Positions 1-5,664 of a stretch of 10,125 bases of DNA are shown piece after piece. The notes under the pieces are model-generated. The model had not been told where the DNA came from. It worked only from the letters and a program-made list of their open reading frames with translations, and did not search any database. Origin of the DNA: an uncultured Eubacteriales bacterium (GTDB taxonomy: Bacteria > Bacillota > Clostridia > Christensenellales > QAND01); assembly GCA_900546685.1 (NCBI GenBank), contig UREB01000047.1, positions 1 to 10,125 of the forward strand, read 5' to 3'. The position numbers and the translations under genes were made by a program. How positions within the stretch are numbered: the stretch's first letter is position 1; each line of letters opens with the position of its first letter.

Positions 1-463
1 TTACAAGAAGGTGTATATGCCATCTGCCCGATTGCTGTGGTTCCAAAATACGAATGTACTCACAGGATGGATAATGATGCTTGAATCTAGCCCAAAACTT
101 CTTAAAGTCATGGCACACCTGCTGATAATCTGAAATTAAATTTGCATAGGTCAAAACGATATGCCTTTCAGAGTCTTCTCCCCTAAAATTGTCGTTAATG
201 ATACGTCGTAAGGTCTGAAAAGATCGGTTGAGAGATTGAGAATTTTGTTGCCTTGTCTTACTTTTGAAATGCACGAGTTCACCGTTGCTTAGGTTGATGC
301 ATTCATGTTTGTTGAGTTTGCGATAATTTGCTAGATTACTGGATGGATTTTTAATTGCTATGATCTCAGTGATATTCTGCGTTTGTATGACTTTAACCAT
401 TTTATCTCTGTCAATGGCTAAGGCATGTCCAGATTGAAGAAAAATACGTGGATTTGTAGTCAT
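1..463 (-). CDS. Rolling-circle (HUH) replication initiator protein, 5' part, cut by window edge
   Basis: The frame is open from ATG at 463 to the window edge, giving 154 codons of a longer protein. The start is set by TTAGGAGG (472-479) with good spacing. Near residues 101-106 is HIVLTY, like the hydrophobic motif I of rolling-circle Rep proteins. Residues 147-153 read RWHIHLL, with His-Ile-His at 149-151 as the metal-binding HUH motif; the preceding EPQQSG matches the usual EPQ..G lead-in. The catalytic tyrosine motif would lie further on, outside the window. Such proteins nick a double-stranded origin and stay covalently attached to start plasmid-, phage- or IME-type replication. The N-terminal 80 residues show no domain I can name. 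It is the clearest mobile-element gene here; plasmid, IME or phage type cannot be decided. Confidence 0.78.
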   Translation of the reverse strand, partial: MTTNPRIFLQSGHALAIDRDKMVKVIQTQNITEIIAIKNPSSNLANYRKLNKHECINLSNGELVHFKSKTRQQNSQSLNRSFQTLRRIINDNFRGEDSERHIVLTYANLISDYQQVCHDFKKFWARFKHHYPSCEYIRILEPQQSGRWHIHLLV

Positions 464-595
464 CAAAATAACCTCCTAAAAAAGTCCTCTATAATAAATA
501 ACGTTTTAAATTTCTATTTTTATCTGAAATATCTGTAAATTAGATTTTTTATGACCTTTGACGGATTTTAGAAATTATTTGCTTAAAATTAAAGA

Positions 596-625
596 TATGT
601 ATGTGATGTAAGAATGCTTTGTCAA
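596..625 (-). promoter_or_regulatory. Candidate promoter for rep
   Basis: On the minus strand there is a perfect -35 hexamer TTGACA (625-620) followed after 18 bp by TACATA (601-596), a weak -10 match. It would give a leader of about 130 nt before the rep start at 463. The -35 is good, the -10 is poor, so this is tentative. Confidence 0.3.
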
Positions 626-683
626 ATAAACGGTTGACAAGAAAATAGAAACTGAGTTTGATTTTTTGGCCAACTGGCCCGCC

Positions 684-712
684 AAAAAGAAAAAACGCCC
701 CTATGAGGCGTT
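684..712 (-). terminator. Intrinsic terminator, minus strand
   Basis: The stem AACGCC (694-699) pairs with GGCGTT (707-712) around a 7-nt loop. Read on the minus strand the stem is followed by TTTTTCTTTTT-type sequence down to 684. It would stop leftward transcripts, such as read-through from the RHH gene, before they reach rep. Confidence 0.55.
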
Positions 713-801
713 CGCAGTGCTAAGAAGCTGTATTAGAATGTAAGGAAACGAGGCCTGCCATGTTCTGGTCTATCTGCCGACGATTATGACATCAGCATAA
801 C

Positions 802-850
802 AAAAACATCCTCCGACTCACTGAAATATGAGTAGGAGGATGCTTTTTTT
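802..850. terminator. Bidirectional intrinsic terminator after the RHH gene
   Basis: CATCCTCC-G-ACTCA (807-820) pairs with TGAGT-A-GGAGGATG (829-842), a 13-bp stem with one internal mismatch and an 8-nt loop. It is flanked by A5 on the left (802-806) and T7 on the right (844-850), so it can act in both directions. On the minus strand it lies directly after the RHH stop codon. Confidence 0.75.
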
Positions 851-1008
851 CATTGGTCTTTGTTTTTATCCGCCTCATCCAGGTACCGTATAATGATGTA
901 TTCGATCAGGTTGGTCATGGAGCGATGTTCTTCTTTGGCCAGTGCTTCAATTCTGTCAAAGATTTCATCACTGAGACGGAGTGTGAAAACACGCTTTAGG
1001 GTAGCCAT
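850..1008 (-). CDS. Small ribbon-helix-helix (CopG/Arc-like) DNA-binding protein, 52 aa
   Basis: The start at 1008 is preceded by AGGAGG (1015-1020) seven bases away; the stop is TGA at 852-850. The protein begins MATLKRVFTLRLSDEIFDRI, followed by a helical stretch EALAKEEHRSMTNLIEYIII and a short charged tail. The pattern, an N-terminal beta strand with alternating basic and hydrophobic residues (KRVFTLRL) then two helices with a turn near RSMTNL, is that of ribbon-helix-helix repressors, which bind DNA as dimers through the paired strands. No toxin gene is adjacent, so it is more likely a transcriptional regulator than an antitoxin. It is divergent from the 1133-4379 unit, and the shared 124-bp intergenic region holds several dyads, so it may control that unit, itself, or both (inference). 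Confidence 0.8.
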   Translation of the reverse strand: MATLKRVFTLRLSDEIFDRIEALAKEEHRSMTNLIEYIIIRYLDEADKNKDQ

Positions 1009-1080
1009 GATTCATCCTCCTATCTTTTTTATAAGTATAAGAAAGCGAACAGAAAGAATATGCAGTCTAAAAGATATCTA

Positions 1081-1110
1081 TTGACTGCTTAGTGATATCA
1101 TTTATATAAT
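1081..1110 (+). promoter_or_regulatory. Strong sigma-A-type promoter of the 1133-4379 unit, with overlapping dyads
   Basis: TTGACT (1081-1086) and TATAAT (1105-1110) are separated by 18 bp. Transcription should start near 1117. Two identical GATATC palindromes (1073-1078 and 1094-1099) lie 21 bp apart, one just upstream of the -35 and one in the spacer. ATCATT...AATGAT (1097-1102 and 1108-1113) forms a dyad over the -10, and GCAGTC...GACTGC (1062-1067 and 1083-1088) spans the -35. These are candidate operators for the divergent RHH protein. Confidence 0.7.
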
Positions 1111-1132
1111 GATGACAAAGGGGGAGAGGAAA

Positions 1133-1582
1133 GTGGAGGATCATACAAAATTAAATGATTTTGAAGTGCAGAATCAAATAGAGAATCGAAAACAACGGTT
1201 AACTATCATTGGAGCTGTGGCCTTCGGCCTATTGATTATCATAGGATTCTTTTGGTATATCGAAAGTGATTTCTCAATTTCAAGTGCATTCAATAGCGGC
1301 GATGCTAAGAAATATGCAGTGCAGGCAGCAAGGAACAAAGGATATGCGGTGTATGAGGATACTGTAAAGGTAGAGGAATCGGACAAATATGAAAGGTATT
1401 TCATTACGATGAATGCACGGGTAGCCTCTTTGGACAATATCAAGCTCGTTTGTTATATAGAGTTGCTGGACTACGAATATGTATTTATTGTATGCCCCGA
1501 TACATTTGAGAATGCCTGGGAAAGAACCGAGTGGAAAAACAATGTTAAGGCCAGCAATGGGTGGGGAAGCAGTGCTAAATAA
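1133..1582 (+). CDS. Single-pass membrane-anchored protein of unknown function, 149 aa
   Basis: An in-frame ATG at 1109 overlaps the -10 box of the promoter, so it cannot be in the transcript. GTG at 1133, preceded by GGGGGAGAGG (1120-1129), is the better start and leaves a leader of about 16 nt. The first 25 residues are charged and probably cytoplasmic. A hydrophobic segment (LTIIGAVAFGLLIIIGFFWY, about residues 25-44) is a membrane anchor. The remaining 105 or so residues would face outward; they contain alternating patterns such as RYFITMNARV and KLVCYIELL that suggest a small mixed beta domain, and end in a Trp/Gly/Ser-rich tail. I do not recognise the family. It is the first gene of a unit of apparently exported proteins, 30 bp before the next gene. 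Confidence 0.65.
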   Translation: MEDHTKLNDFEVQNQIENRKQRLTIIGAVAFGLLIIIGFFWYIESDFSISSAFNSGDAKKYAVQAARNKGYAVYEDTVKVEESDKYERYFITMNARVASLDNIKLVCYIELLDYEYVFIVCPDTFENAWERTEWKNNVKASNGWGSSAK

Positions 1583-1612
1583 GTAAGAGAATGAAAAAGG
1601 GAGGATTCAACA

Positions 1613-2404
1613 ATGAAGAATAAAGCTTTCAGAGTATTTGCAGCCAGTATGGCTGTCTTATTCGGCCTTATTTGTATTGCTTGTGATTCCAGCTCTGTAG
1701 GAGAAGAAGGCTATACATCAGATGAGGATGAACAACAGTATTATGAGGCCTGCCAGGCATTGGGTAACGAAGAATACTACATGGCGTTCAGCTATTTTTC
1801 AGACTTGGGGGACTATAAAGATTCTGAAGAAAAAATGATACAAGGCGCAATCGGGTATTTGGAACAGGAAATCGCAGCGGCAGAAGGTGGCTCATCTGTT
1901 GATGTGGATGAGATTGAGGTAGTATTTGAAAAGCTTTATGATCACTATTTAGATTATCCGAATTATCAGGAAGCAATAGATACCTTGCGCGATCGTTGGC
2001 CTGATATGACACAGTATGGAAATTCGGTACCGCAGCCAACACAAGCATATCAAAACTATGTTCAGGCAGCCGCTGCCTATGAGGAAGGTTCTTTGACGAA
2101 TGTAGACGAGTATCAGAAAAAGCTGTTTGATACGATCAATAACATTGGTGGATGGTATCTGAGTGCGGATAAGTGTATCGGCGGAAGCAACTGGCTTGTG
2201 GGTACCAATCAGACAAAAGGATGCGTTACTGTGTCATTGGGTATGGAAGAATATGAGCTGTATCTGCAAAACTATGGGGCGGAGCGGATACGGTTTGTAG
2301 GGGACGGCATGGAGCTCTATGATTACCACTATGGGAACGGAATCGAAACCCTCATGGTAAAATGCCCGGAATGCAACAGGACACACGAGATATTTGCTAC
2401 TTAA
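1613..2404 (+). CDS. Lipoprotein-like exported protein with a TPR-like repeat, 263 aa
   Basis: GGGAGGA (1600-1606) precedes ATG 1613. The N-terminus is a signal peptide: basic MKNKAFR, a hydrophobic stretch, then ICIAC with Cys24 as probable lipidated residue. The -3 position is Cys instead of Leu/Val/Ile, so the lipobox is imperfect. An acidic linker rich in Asp/Glu follows. Residues about 43-80 (YYEACQAL, EYYMAFSYFSDLGDYKDSEE) match the TPR-like helical repeat common in Bacillota surface proteins, with the characteristic LGDYKDSEEK. The second half (about 140-263) is a separate domain with GGWYLSADKCIGGSNWLVG and a closing pair of cysteines in KCPECNRTHE. Function is unknown; a surface-attached binding or scaffold role is a guess from the repeat. 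Confidence 0.75.
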   Translation: MKNKAFRVFAASMAVLFGLICIACDSSSVGEEGYTSDEDEQQYYEACQALGNEEYYMAFSYFSDLGDYKDSEEKMIQGAIGYLEQEIAAAEGGSSVDVDEIEVVFEKLYDHYLDYPNYQEAIDTLRDRWPDMTQYGNSVPQPTQAYQNYVQAAAAYEEGSLTNVDEYQKKLFDTINNIGGWYLSADKCIGGSNWLVGTNQTKGCVTVSLGMEEYELYLQNYGAERIRFVGDGMELYDYHYGNGIETLMVKCPECNRTHEIFAT

Positions 2405-2424
2405 AATAGATGGGAGGATACATG

Positions 2425-3456
2425 ATGAAAAAGAGGAATAGGCTATGGTGGCTGGGAATGGCCTGTGTGCTGTGTTTGAGCTGTGGTGGCTGTAACGTAA
2501 AAACAGAGAAAACAGAAGAACCAACGGCACAGGAGGAAAGCACATACTTTGATAAGCTGGAACTGGACATGACGCCGGGACGAGTAGAAAGCATCATGGG
2601 CAGAAAAGCAGATGCAACCGAAGGCCCGGAAGAGATGTCTGGTATGACGGCAATACAGTATACATGGAATTTTGAAGATGAATCCATCTCGGTAACGGTG
2701 GATACAACCGATCCTGGCAATGAGTTTGTAATGGCAATCAACCGAAGCACCGAAAAGGAGATTTATCTGGAACATTTGGACGTTGCAAAGGCCATGGAGG
2801 AATTACAGCTTGGAAGCGACACGTATGAGGAGGCGTGTGCAAAGCTGGGGGGAAAGGGCAATCCCATAGTGAAACAATATTATGCACAACTAGAGGGAGG
2901 CAAGATAGGAGTAACTGTATATAATTTTAAGGATAAACAGGGAAATCGAATCAGCTGCGGGTTTAATTCTGCGGGCACTCTGCGTGTAGTAGGTACAGAT
3001 ACCAAGAAAGTGGACGCAGAATTTTCAATCGCCGACGTAAGGAAAATAGATTTGGGAGACAGCTATGAGCAATGCTGCGCCTATTTGGGAGGACCCGGCG
3101 AATATTGGCAAAAATCTAGTATATATGTACTGGGGGATAGAGGAAAAGTTATGCAGTGGAACTGCCGAGGACAGGTATGTAATGTGACGTTTGATTTAGA
3201 GACAGACAAAGTAAATCAAATAAAATATGCGGCAGATGAAAATAAAAAAACGATTCCAAAAGAAACAACCAACAACATCTATACAGGCACAAATTGGAAC
3301 GATGGGGTACAATCTGCGGGAGAAGAGAACATCTATATATGGACGAAAAACAATTATCAAGAAGAGCTTACATGGAAAACTGAGAACTTCCTTTGGTTAA
3401 TTTGCCGTGTTGCTGGAGAAGAAACGATAGCGGATGTTTATGTTATCTATTACTGA
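2425..3456 (+). CDS. Lipoprotein-like protein with three BamE/BLIP-like repeats, 343 aa
   Basis: GGGAGG (2412-2417) is seven bases from ATG 2425 and four from ATG 2422; an ATG at 2410 overlaps the ribosome site and is rejected. A signal peptide (MKKRNRLWWLGMACVLCLSC) is followed by GGC, with Cys23 or Cys20 as possible lipidation site. Three units of about 70 residues then follow, each opening with a helix-like motif: ELDMTPGRVESIMG (about 46-59), ELQLGSDTYEEACAKLGG (about 126-143) and KIDLGDSYEQCCAYLGG (about 207-223). Units one and three continue to an aromatic beta strand (IQYTWNF, KVMQWNC), unit two to VTVYNF. This is the pattern of SmpA/BamE and beta-lactamase-inhibitor-protein-like domains. 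The C-terminal 65 residues look like part of a beta domain that stops abruptly at a TGA overlapped by the next frame. The partner is unknown. Confidence 0.75.
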   Translation: MKKRNRLWWLGMACVLCLSCGGCNVKTEKTEEPTAQEESTYFDKLELDMTPGRVESIMGRKADATEGPEEMSGMTAIQYTWNFEDESISVTVDTTDPGNEFVMAINRSTEKEIYLEHLDVAKAMEELQLGSDTYEEACAKLGGKGNPIVKQYYAQLEGGKIGVTVYNFKDKQGNRISCGFNSAGTLRVVGTDTKKVDAEFSIADVRKIDLGDSYEQCCAYLGGPGEYWQKSSIYVLGDRGKVMQWNCRGQVCNVTFDLETDKVNQIKYAADENKKTIPKETTNNIYTGTNWNDGVQSAGEENIYIWTKNNYQEELTWKTENFLWLICRVAGEETIADVYVIYY

Positions 3457-3937
3457 TGTCAGTATTCATGATGAGGCTCGGCAGGGAAGGATATATGCCG
3501 GAACATTTGGCAGCTGTATTTTTTCTACAGAGCTTTATCCGACGAATTCAGAATACTCAGCTATGAAAGAAACAGATTTACAAAAAGGGGATTGGGATTT
3601 TGGATATACTTGTATGAATACGGGAATCCTTGGAGTGGTTAATGACCAAGGGGGGGTTGTCTTGCTGGAATATAGGATTGCGATATCTCCTGATGCATGG
3701 GGGAAAGAAGAAGCGCTCATGCAATTTGCCAATGGTCTGGCTGATATACTGGGAGGCAAGACATCTTATGGGGAAGAAATAATGATGAATATGGTTGGGA
3801 TCACAGCTGGACTAGAACCAGCTAATATTACGATGCTCGTAGGGTTACCTTATTGCTACTATTGGGCAGAGAAAGACATTTTGATTTCTTCATGTCAAGC
3901 CGATGGAGTGACTCAAATTATGTTCATGGCACTATAA
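3434..3937 (+). CDS. Unknown protein overlapping the previous gene; possibly its frameshifted C-terminal part
   Basis: The frame from ATG 3434 (or ATG 3440) to TAA 3935-3937 gives up to 167 aa and overlaps the preceding gene by 23 bp in another frame. No clear ribosome site sits at the usual distance; the nearest GGAG is about 15 bases away. There is no signal peptide although the unit is otherwise exported. The content (SIHDEARQGRIYAGTFGS, then GILGVVNDQGGVVLLEYRI) looks like continuing beta structure. A single-base slip near 3448-3456 would join it to the lipoprotein-like protein as one polypeptide of about 500 aa. It is therefore either a translationally coupled gene or the second half of a broken gene; I lean slightly to the latter. 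A run of seven G at 3650-3656 is a further spot prone to slippage or sequencing error. Confidence 0.5.
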   Translation: MFMLSITDVSIHDEARQGRIYAGTFGSCIFSTELYPTNSEYSAMKETDLQKGDWDFGYTCMNTGILGVVNDQGGVVLLEYRIAISPDAWGKEEALMQFANGLADILGGKTSYGEEIMMNMVGITAGLEPANITMLVGLPYCYYWAEKDILISSCQADGVTQIMFMAL

Positions 3938-3953
3938 AAAGGAGGAGTTTTCA

Positions 3954-4379
3954 ATGGCTGTTTATGGGATCGGCGCTTATTACAAGGGAAGAGGGGACGT
4001 CAGCAGGGAAAGCATAGACAATGGGTTTTGCGGATTTGGGTATACATAAGAAGAGCAGCCGGCGCTGTATGAATTGATGCGCCAGGTAAGCCTGGGGGAT
4101 ATCGTGTATATAAAAGCAAAAACGCCGCAGATGCAAAACGAAATTGCAATCAAAGCCATCGGATATGTGGTAGGCAAGGAAATAGAAGAAGATCAGTCCG
4201 GCAATGACCTGGGATTTGGCAAAAAGGTGATATGGAAAAAGAAATATCCCAGTCCGTTGCGTATCAGACTGGATGAAAATAATTGTATGGTAAACACATA
4301 CGCTAACACGCTGTACAGGGAATATTCGCCTAAAATGATTCAATCGGTGATGGAGCTGTTGTTTGCTTCAGAGGGGTAA
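3954..4379 (+). pseudogene. Small unknown protein gene interrupted by an in-frame TAA at codon 32
   Basis: AAGGAGGAG (3939-3947) precedes ATG 3954, a better ribosome site than most here. Translation starts MAVYGIGAYYKGRGDVSRES and meets TAA at 4047-4049. The same frame then continues with clear coding character to TAA 4377-4379: LYELMRQVSLGDIVYIKAKT, then IAIKAIGYVVGKEI, and NTYANTLYREYSP near the end. Together the two parts make a 141-codon reading frame like a small family of element-encoded proteins starting MAVYGIGAYY that I recognise only as hypothetical. The ATG at 4074 inside the second part has no ribosome site and falls inside the conserved-looking sequence, so a separate downstream gene is unlikely. 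One substitution (for example GAA or CAA to TAA) explains it. It is the last gene of the unit. Confidence 0.65.
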
Positions 4380-4479
4380 GAAGAGATGAAAGTGACGAGG
4401 AATAGGCTGAATAGATAGGTTAAAAAATGTTTCTATTTGGAGTTGTAGACGGGGTTGAGAAGGCTAAAAAACGCTTAAT

Positions 4480-4505
4480 AAAAGGGAGGTATTTCCTCCC
4501 TTTTT
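4480..4505 (+). terminator. Intrinsic terminator closing the 1133-4379 unit
   Basis: AAAGGGAGG (4481-4489) pairs perfectly with CCTCCCTTT (4495-4503) around a 5-nt loop, with T5 on the right (4501-4505). The A-rich left arm means it could also work leftward. It lies 100 bp after the broken gene and just before the next start. Confidence 0.75.
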
Positions 4506-4535
4506 GCATTACAAAAAATGAAAGAAGGCGTTGTG

Positions 4536-4733
4536 ATGATACGGATTGAACAGTGGGAAGACAGATATGCAGAATATTTGTGCAAAGTAGGCATTGTTAT
4601 GTGCGTGGATGAAATGCTGGAGTGCATACGGATCGCATTTAAGCACAGAAAGGTGCTGCTGGAAAAGGACAAGGATAAAGCAGAAAAAATGATCGATGAA
4701 TTGCAAAAGCTGTATATACAAAGGGAGGAATAA
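4536..4733 (+). CDS. Small charged helical protein of unknown function, 65 aa
   Basis: The chosen start is ATG 4536, with AAGAAGG (4521-4527) eight bases upstream; an in-frame ATG at 4518 lies almost on the terminator and has no ribosome site. The protein begins MIRIEQWEDRYAEYLCKVG and ends in a Lys/Glu-rich stretch (VLLEKDKDKAEKMIDELQKL), so it is probably mostly alpha-helical, perhaps a short coiled coil. There is no signal peptide or membrane segment. No family is recognised. A terminator lies on each side of it, so it probably has its own promoter, which I cannot place. Confidence 0.5.
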   Translation: MIRIEQWEDRYAEYLCKVGIVMCVDEMLECIRIAFKHRKVLLEKDKDKAEKMIDELQKLYIQREE

Positions 4734-4749
4734 AGATGCCCTCCTTTTG
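4718..4749 (+). terminator. Terminator-like hairpin after the 65-aa gene
   Basis: AAAGGGAGG (4720-4728) can pair with CCTCCTTTT (4740-4748) with one G-T wobble, around an 11-nt loop, with a short T4 on the right. The gene's stop codon lies in the loop. It is weaker than the hairpin at 4480 but similar in sequence. Confidence 0.45.
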
Positions 4750-4870
4750 CCCGTGAATGGCATTGAAAAAGGCCAGATTATAAAGGGAAATATCATGGAA
4801 CTGCTTTATGAAACCGAAAGCAATGGGACGAAAATGAAGAACATAAAATAAGGTAAAATAACGCGGTTTT

Positions 4871-4918
4871 CCCTCATAACCCGGAGGTCGTGAGGTTCAA
4901 ATCCCACCCCCGCTACCA
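4871..4918 (+). pseudogene. Decayed 3' half of initiator tRNA-fMet; putative attachment-site scar
   Basis: From CTCATAA (anticodon loop 4873-4879, anticodon CAT 4875-4877) the sequence follows the bacterial initiator tRNA: CCCGG (4880-4884) is the 3' side of the initiator-type anticodon stem, AGGTC the variable loop, then GTTCAAATC of the T-arm, CCCAC, the 3' acceptor strand and ACCA (4915-4918). The 5' half is missing: upstream is TTTTC, which cannot pair with CCCGG. An extra A at 4893 breaks what would be a perfect GTGGG/CCCAC T-stem, so it is not a functional tRNA. Breakpoints at the anticodon loop are typical of tRNA-targeting integrases. The CGCGG at 4862-4866 resembles an initiator 5' end, so an internal deletion is a second explanation. 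Confidence 0.7.
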
Positions 4919-4924
4919 TTCAAT

Positions 4925-4957
4925 GCCTGTAAACAGAGTGTTTACAGGCTTTTTCTT
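4925..4957 (+). terminator. Strong terminator downstream of the tRNA-fMet remnant
   Basis: GCCTGTAAAC (4925-4934) pairs perfectly with GTTTACAGGC (4940-4949) around AGAGT, followed by TTTTTCTTTG. It sits 6 bp after the CCA, as expected for the original tRNA terminator. This marks DNA right of it as native flank. Confidence 0.85.
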
Positions 4958-5017
4958 TGTTGTTATCATGTATACGGGATTCACTTTTCTCAAGCCAAGG
5001 AAAGGAACAGAAAGAAA

Positions 5018-5632
5018 ATGCAAAAGATAATCCCGGCATCCTCGTTAAGCATACGTCGTAAGTTTTGGGAACTGTATCGCGGACTACTAGTCATAGGGCC
5101 ATTTATCTTTCTGATTTTGGTGGGAATGGTTAGCATAAGATATCTGTCTGGAGGAGAAAGGTGGCCGCTATCATACGGTGTTTCGGTATTGGTGATGGCA
5201 TGTTGTAGCGTTGTATTGCAAGCAATCGTTTATCTTATGATACTTGTTTTGTGGATTCCGGGGTTTGTGTGGCTGAAGATTCAGGAAAGGCAAATGAATG
5301 TAAAATTGCGCGAAAACCGCGAAGATTGGATGCATCCGTGCGGAGATATTTATAGGAACAGTCAATGGCTGATTTCGATGCCATCGTCAGGAAATTTTTT
5401 TGTAATCCATAAAGACTATGTGAAAGAGATTGGAAAGCTAAGAAGGATATCCAGGAACAATCCGAACCACGGACATAAAGCGCGGATAAAAACCATACAC
5501 GGAAGCAGATGGTTAAAATTTGGCACCAAAGTTGCCTATAAGTACACAAAGCAGTGGATCAAAGCAAATGTTGAGAATCGCTGTAAAGCCTCATCGCGTA
5601 GTACGGGCAATGTGATAACAGAAGTAAAATAA
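5018..5632 (+). CDS. Membrane protein of unknown function with two N-terminal helices, 204 aa
   Basis: ATG 5018 follows a purine-rich AAGGAAAGGAA (4997-5007) at slightly long spacing. After a basic start (SIRRKFWELYR) come two long hydrophobic segments: GLLVIGPFIFLILVGMVSI (about residues 22-40) and VLVMACCSVVLQ continuing through AIVYLMILVLWIPGFVWL (about 57-86). The rest is hydrophilic and strongly basic (KLRRISRNN, HGHKARIKTIHG, KYTKQWIKANVENRCK), which suggests a cytoplasmic tail that could contact nucleic acid or membrane phosphates. No catalytic motif or known family is recognised. It is the first gene after the tRNA remnant and ends in a terminator shared with the convergent transporter gene; its stop codon lies inside that stem. 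Confidence 0.6.
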   Translation: MQKIIPASSLSIRRKFWELYRGLLVIGPFIFLILVGMVSIRYLSGGERWPLSYGVSVLVMACCSVVLQAIVYLMILVLWIPGFVWLKIQERQMNVKLRENREDWMHPCGDIYRNSQWLISMPSSGNFFVIHKDYVKEIGKLRRISRNNPNHGHKARIKTIHGSRWLKFGTKVAYKYTKQWIKANVENRCKASSRSTGNVITEVK

Positions 5633-5656
5633 AGGAGGGGCTCCCTCCTTTATTTA
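5628..5656. terminator. Bidirectional terminator between convergent genes
   Basis: AATAAAGGAGGG (5628-5639) pairs perfectly over 12 bp with CCCTCCTTTATT (5643-5654) around the loop GCT. It ends both the membrane-protein gene on its left and the transporter gene on its right. Confidence 0.85.
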
Positions 5657-5664
5657 TTCTACAT

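Larger units (their letters stand above)
464..849. other. AT-rich non-coding stretch between rep and the RHH gene
   Basis: No convincing gene is seen on either strand. The part nearest rep (480-660) is strongly AT-rich and would hold the rep leader and promoter. There is an inverted repeat with 8-bp arms (TTTTTGGC at 663-670, GCCAAAAA at 681-688), then a separate hairpin with a T-tract at 684-712, and the RHH gene's terminator at 802-850. The 713-800 stretch has only short frames broken by stops. A replication origin for the HUH protein could be here, but no nick site can be identified by eye. Confidence 0.4.
1..4918. mobile_element. Right end of a probable integrated mobile element (IME/ICE or prophage-like)
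   Basis: This is an inferred region, not a sharply seen one. Its right limit is the 3' half of an initiator tRNA gene at 4871-4918, the part that tRNA-targeting integrases duplicate on the far side of the inserted DNA. Since that fragment reads on the plus strand and keeps a downstream terminator, the inserted DNA should lie to its left. The interval fits mobile DNA: a rolling-circle HUH initiator, a small ribbon-helix-helix regulator, apparently exported proteins of unknown function and a gene with an in-frame stop. No integrase, relaxase or conjugation gene is visible, and the left end is outside the window. A simple decayed tRNA pseudogene is the main alternative. Confidence 0.45.

Noticed and set aside
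860..1084. Plus-strand 74-codon frame starting MFLSASSRYR
   Set aside because: It is the antisense of the RHH gene, has no ribosome site, and its 3' part overlaps the promoter region.
1109..1132. ATG 1109 or 1112 as start of the first gene of the unit
   Set aside because: ATG 1109 overlaps the -10 box and both lie before the expected transcript start near 1117; GTG 1133 has a good ribosome site.
4047..4049. Recoded UAA (alternative genetic code)
   Set aside because: TAA ends several other genes in the window (for example 4377-4379 and 5630-5632), so a genome-wide recoding is excluded.
4074..4379. Independent 101-aa gene starting at ATG 4074
   Set aside because: It has no ribosome site and is in frame with the well-initiated upstream part, so it is better explained as the second half of a gene broken by TAA 4047-4049.
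4427..4549. 40-codon plus-strand frame starting MFLFGVVDGVEKAKKR
   Set aside because: It runs through the terminator hairpin and overlaps the next gene's start in another frame; no ribosome site.
4753..4851. 32-codon frame from GTG (begins NGIEKGQIIKGN after the start)
   Set aside because: It has no ribosome site, starts beside a terminator-like hairpin and matches nothing known; it could be a coding remnant but is not supported as a gene.
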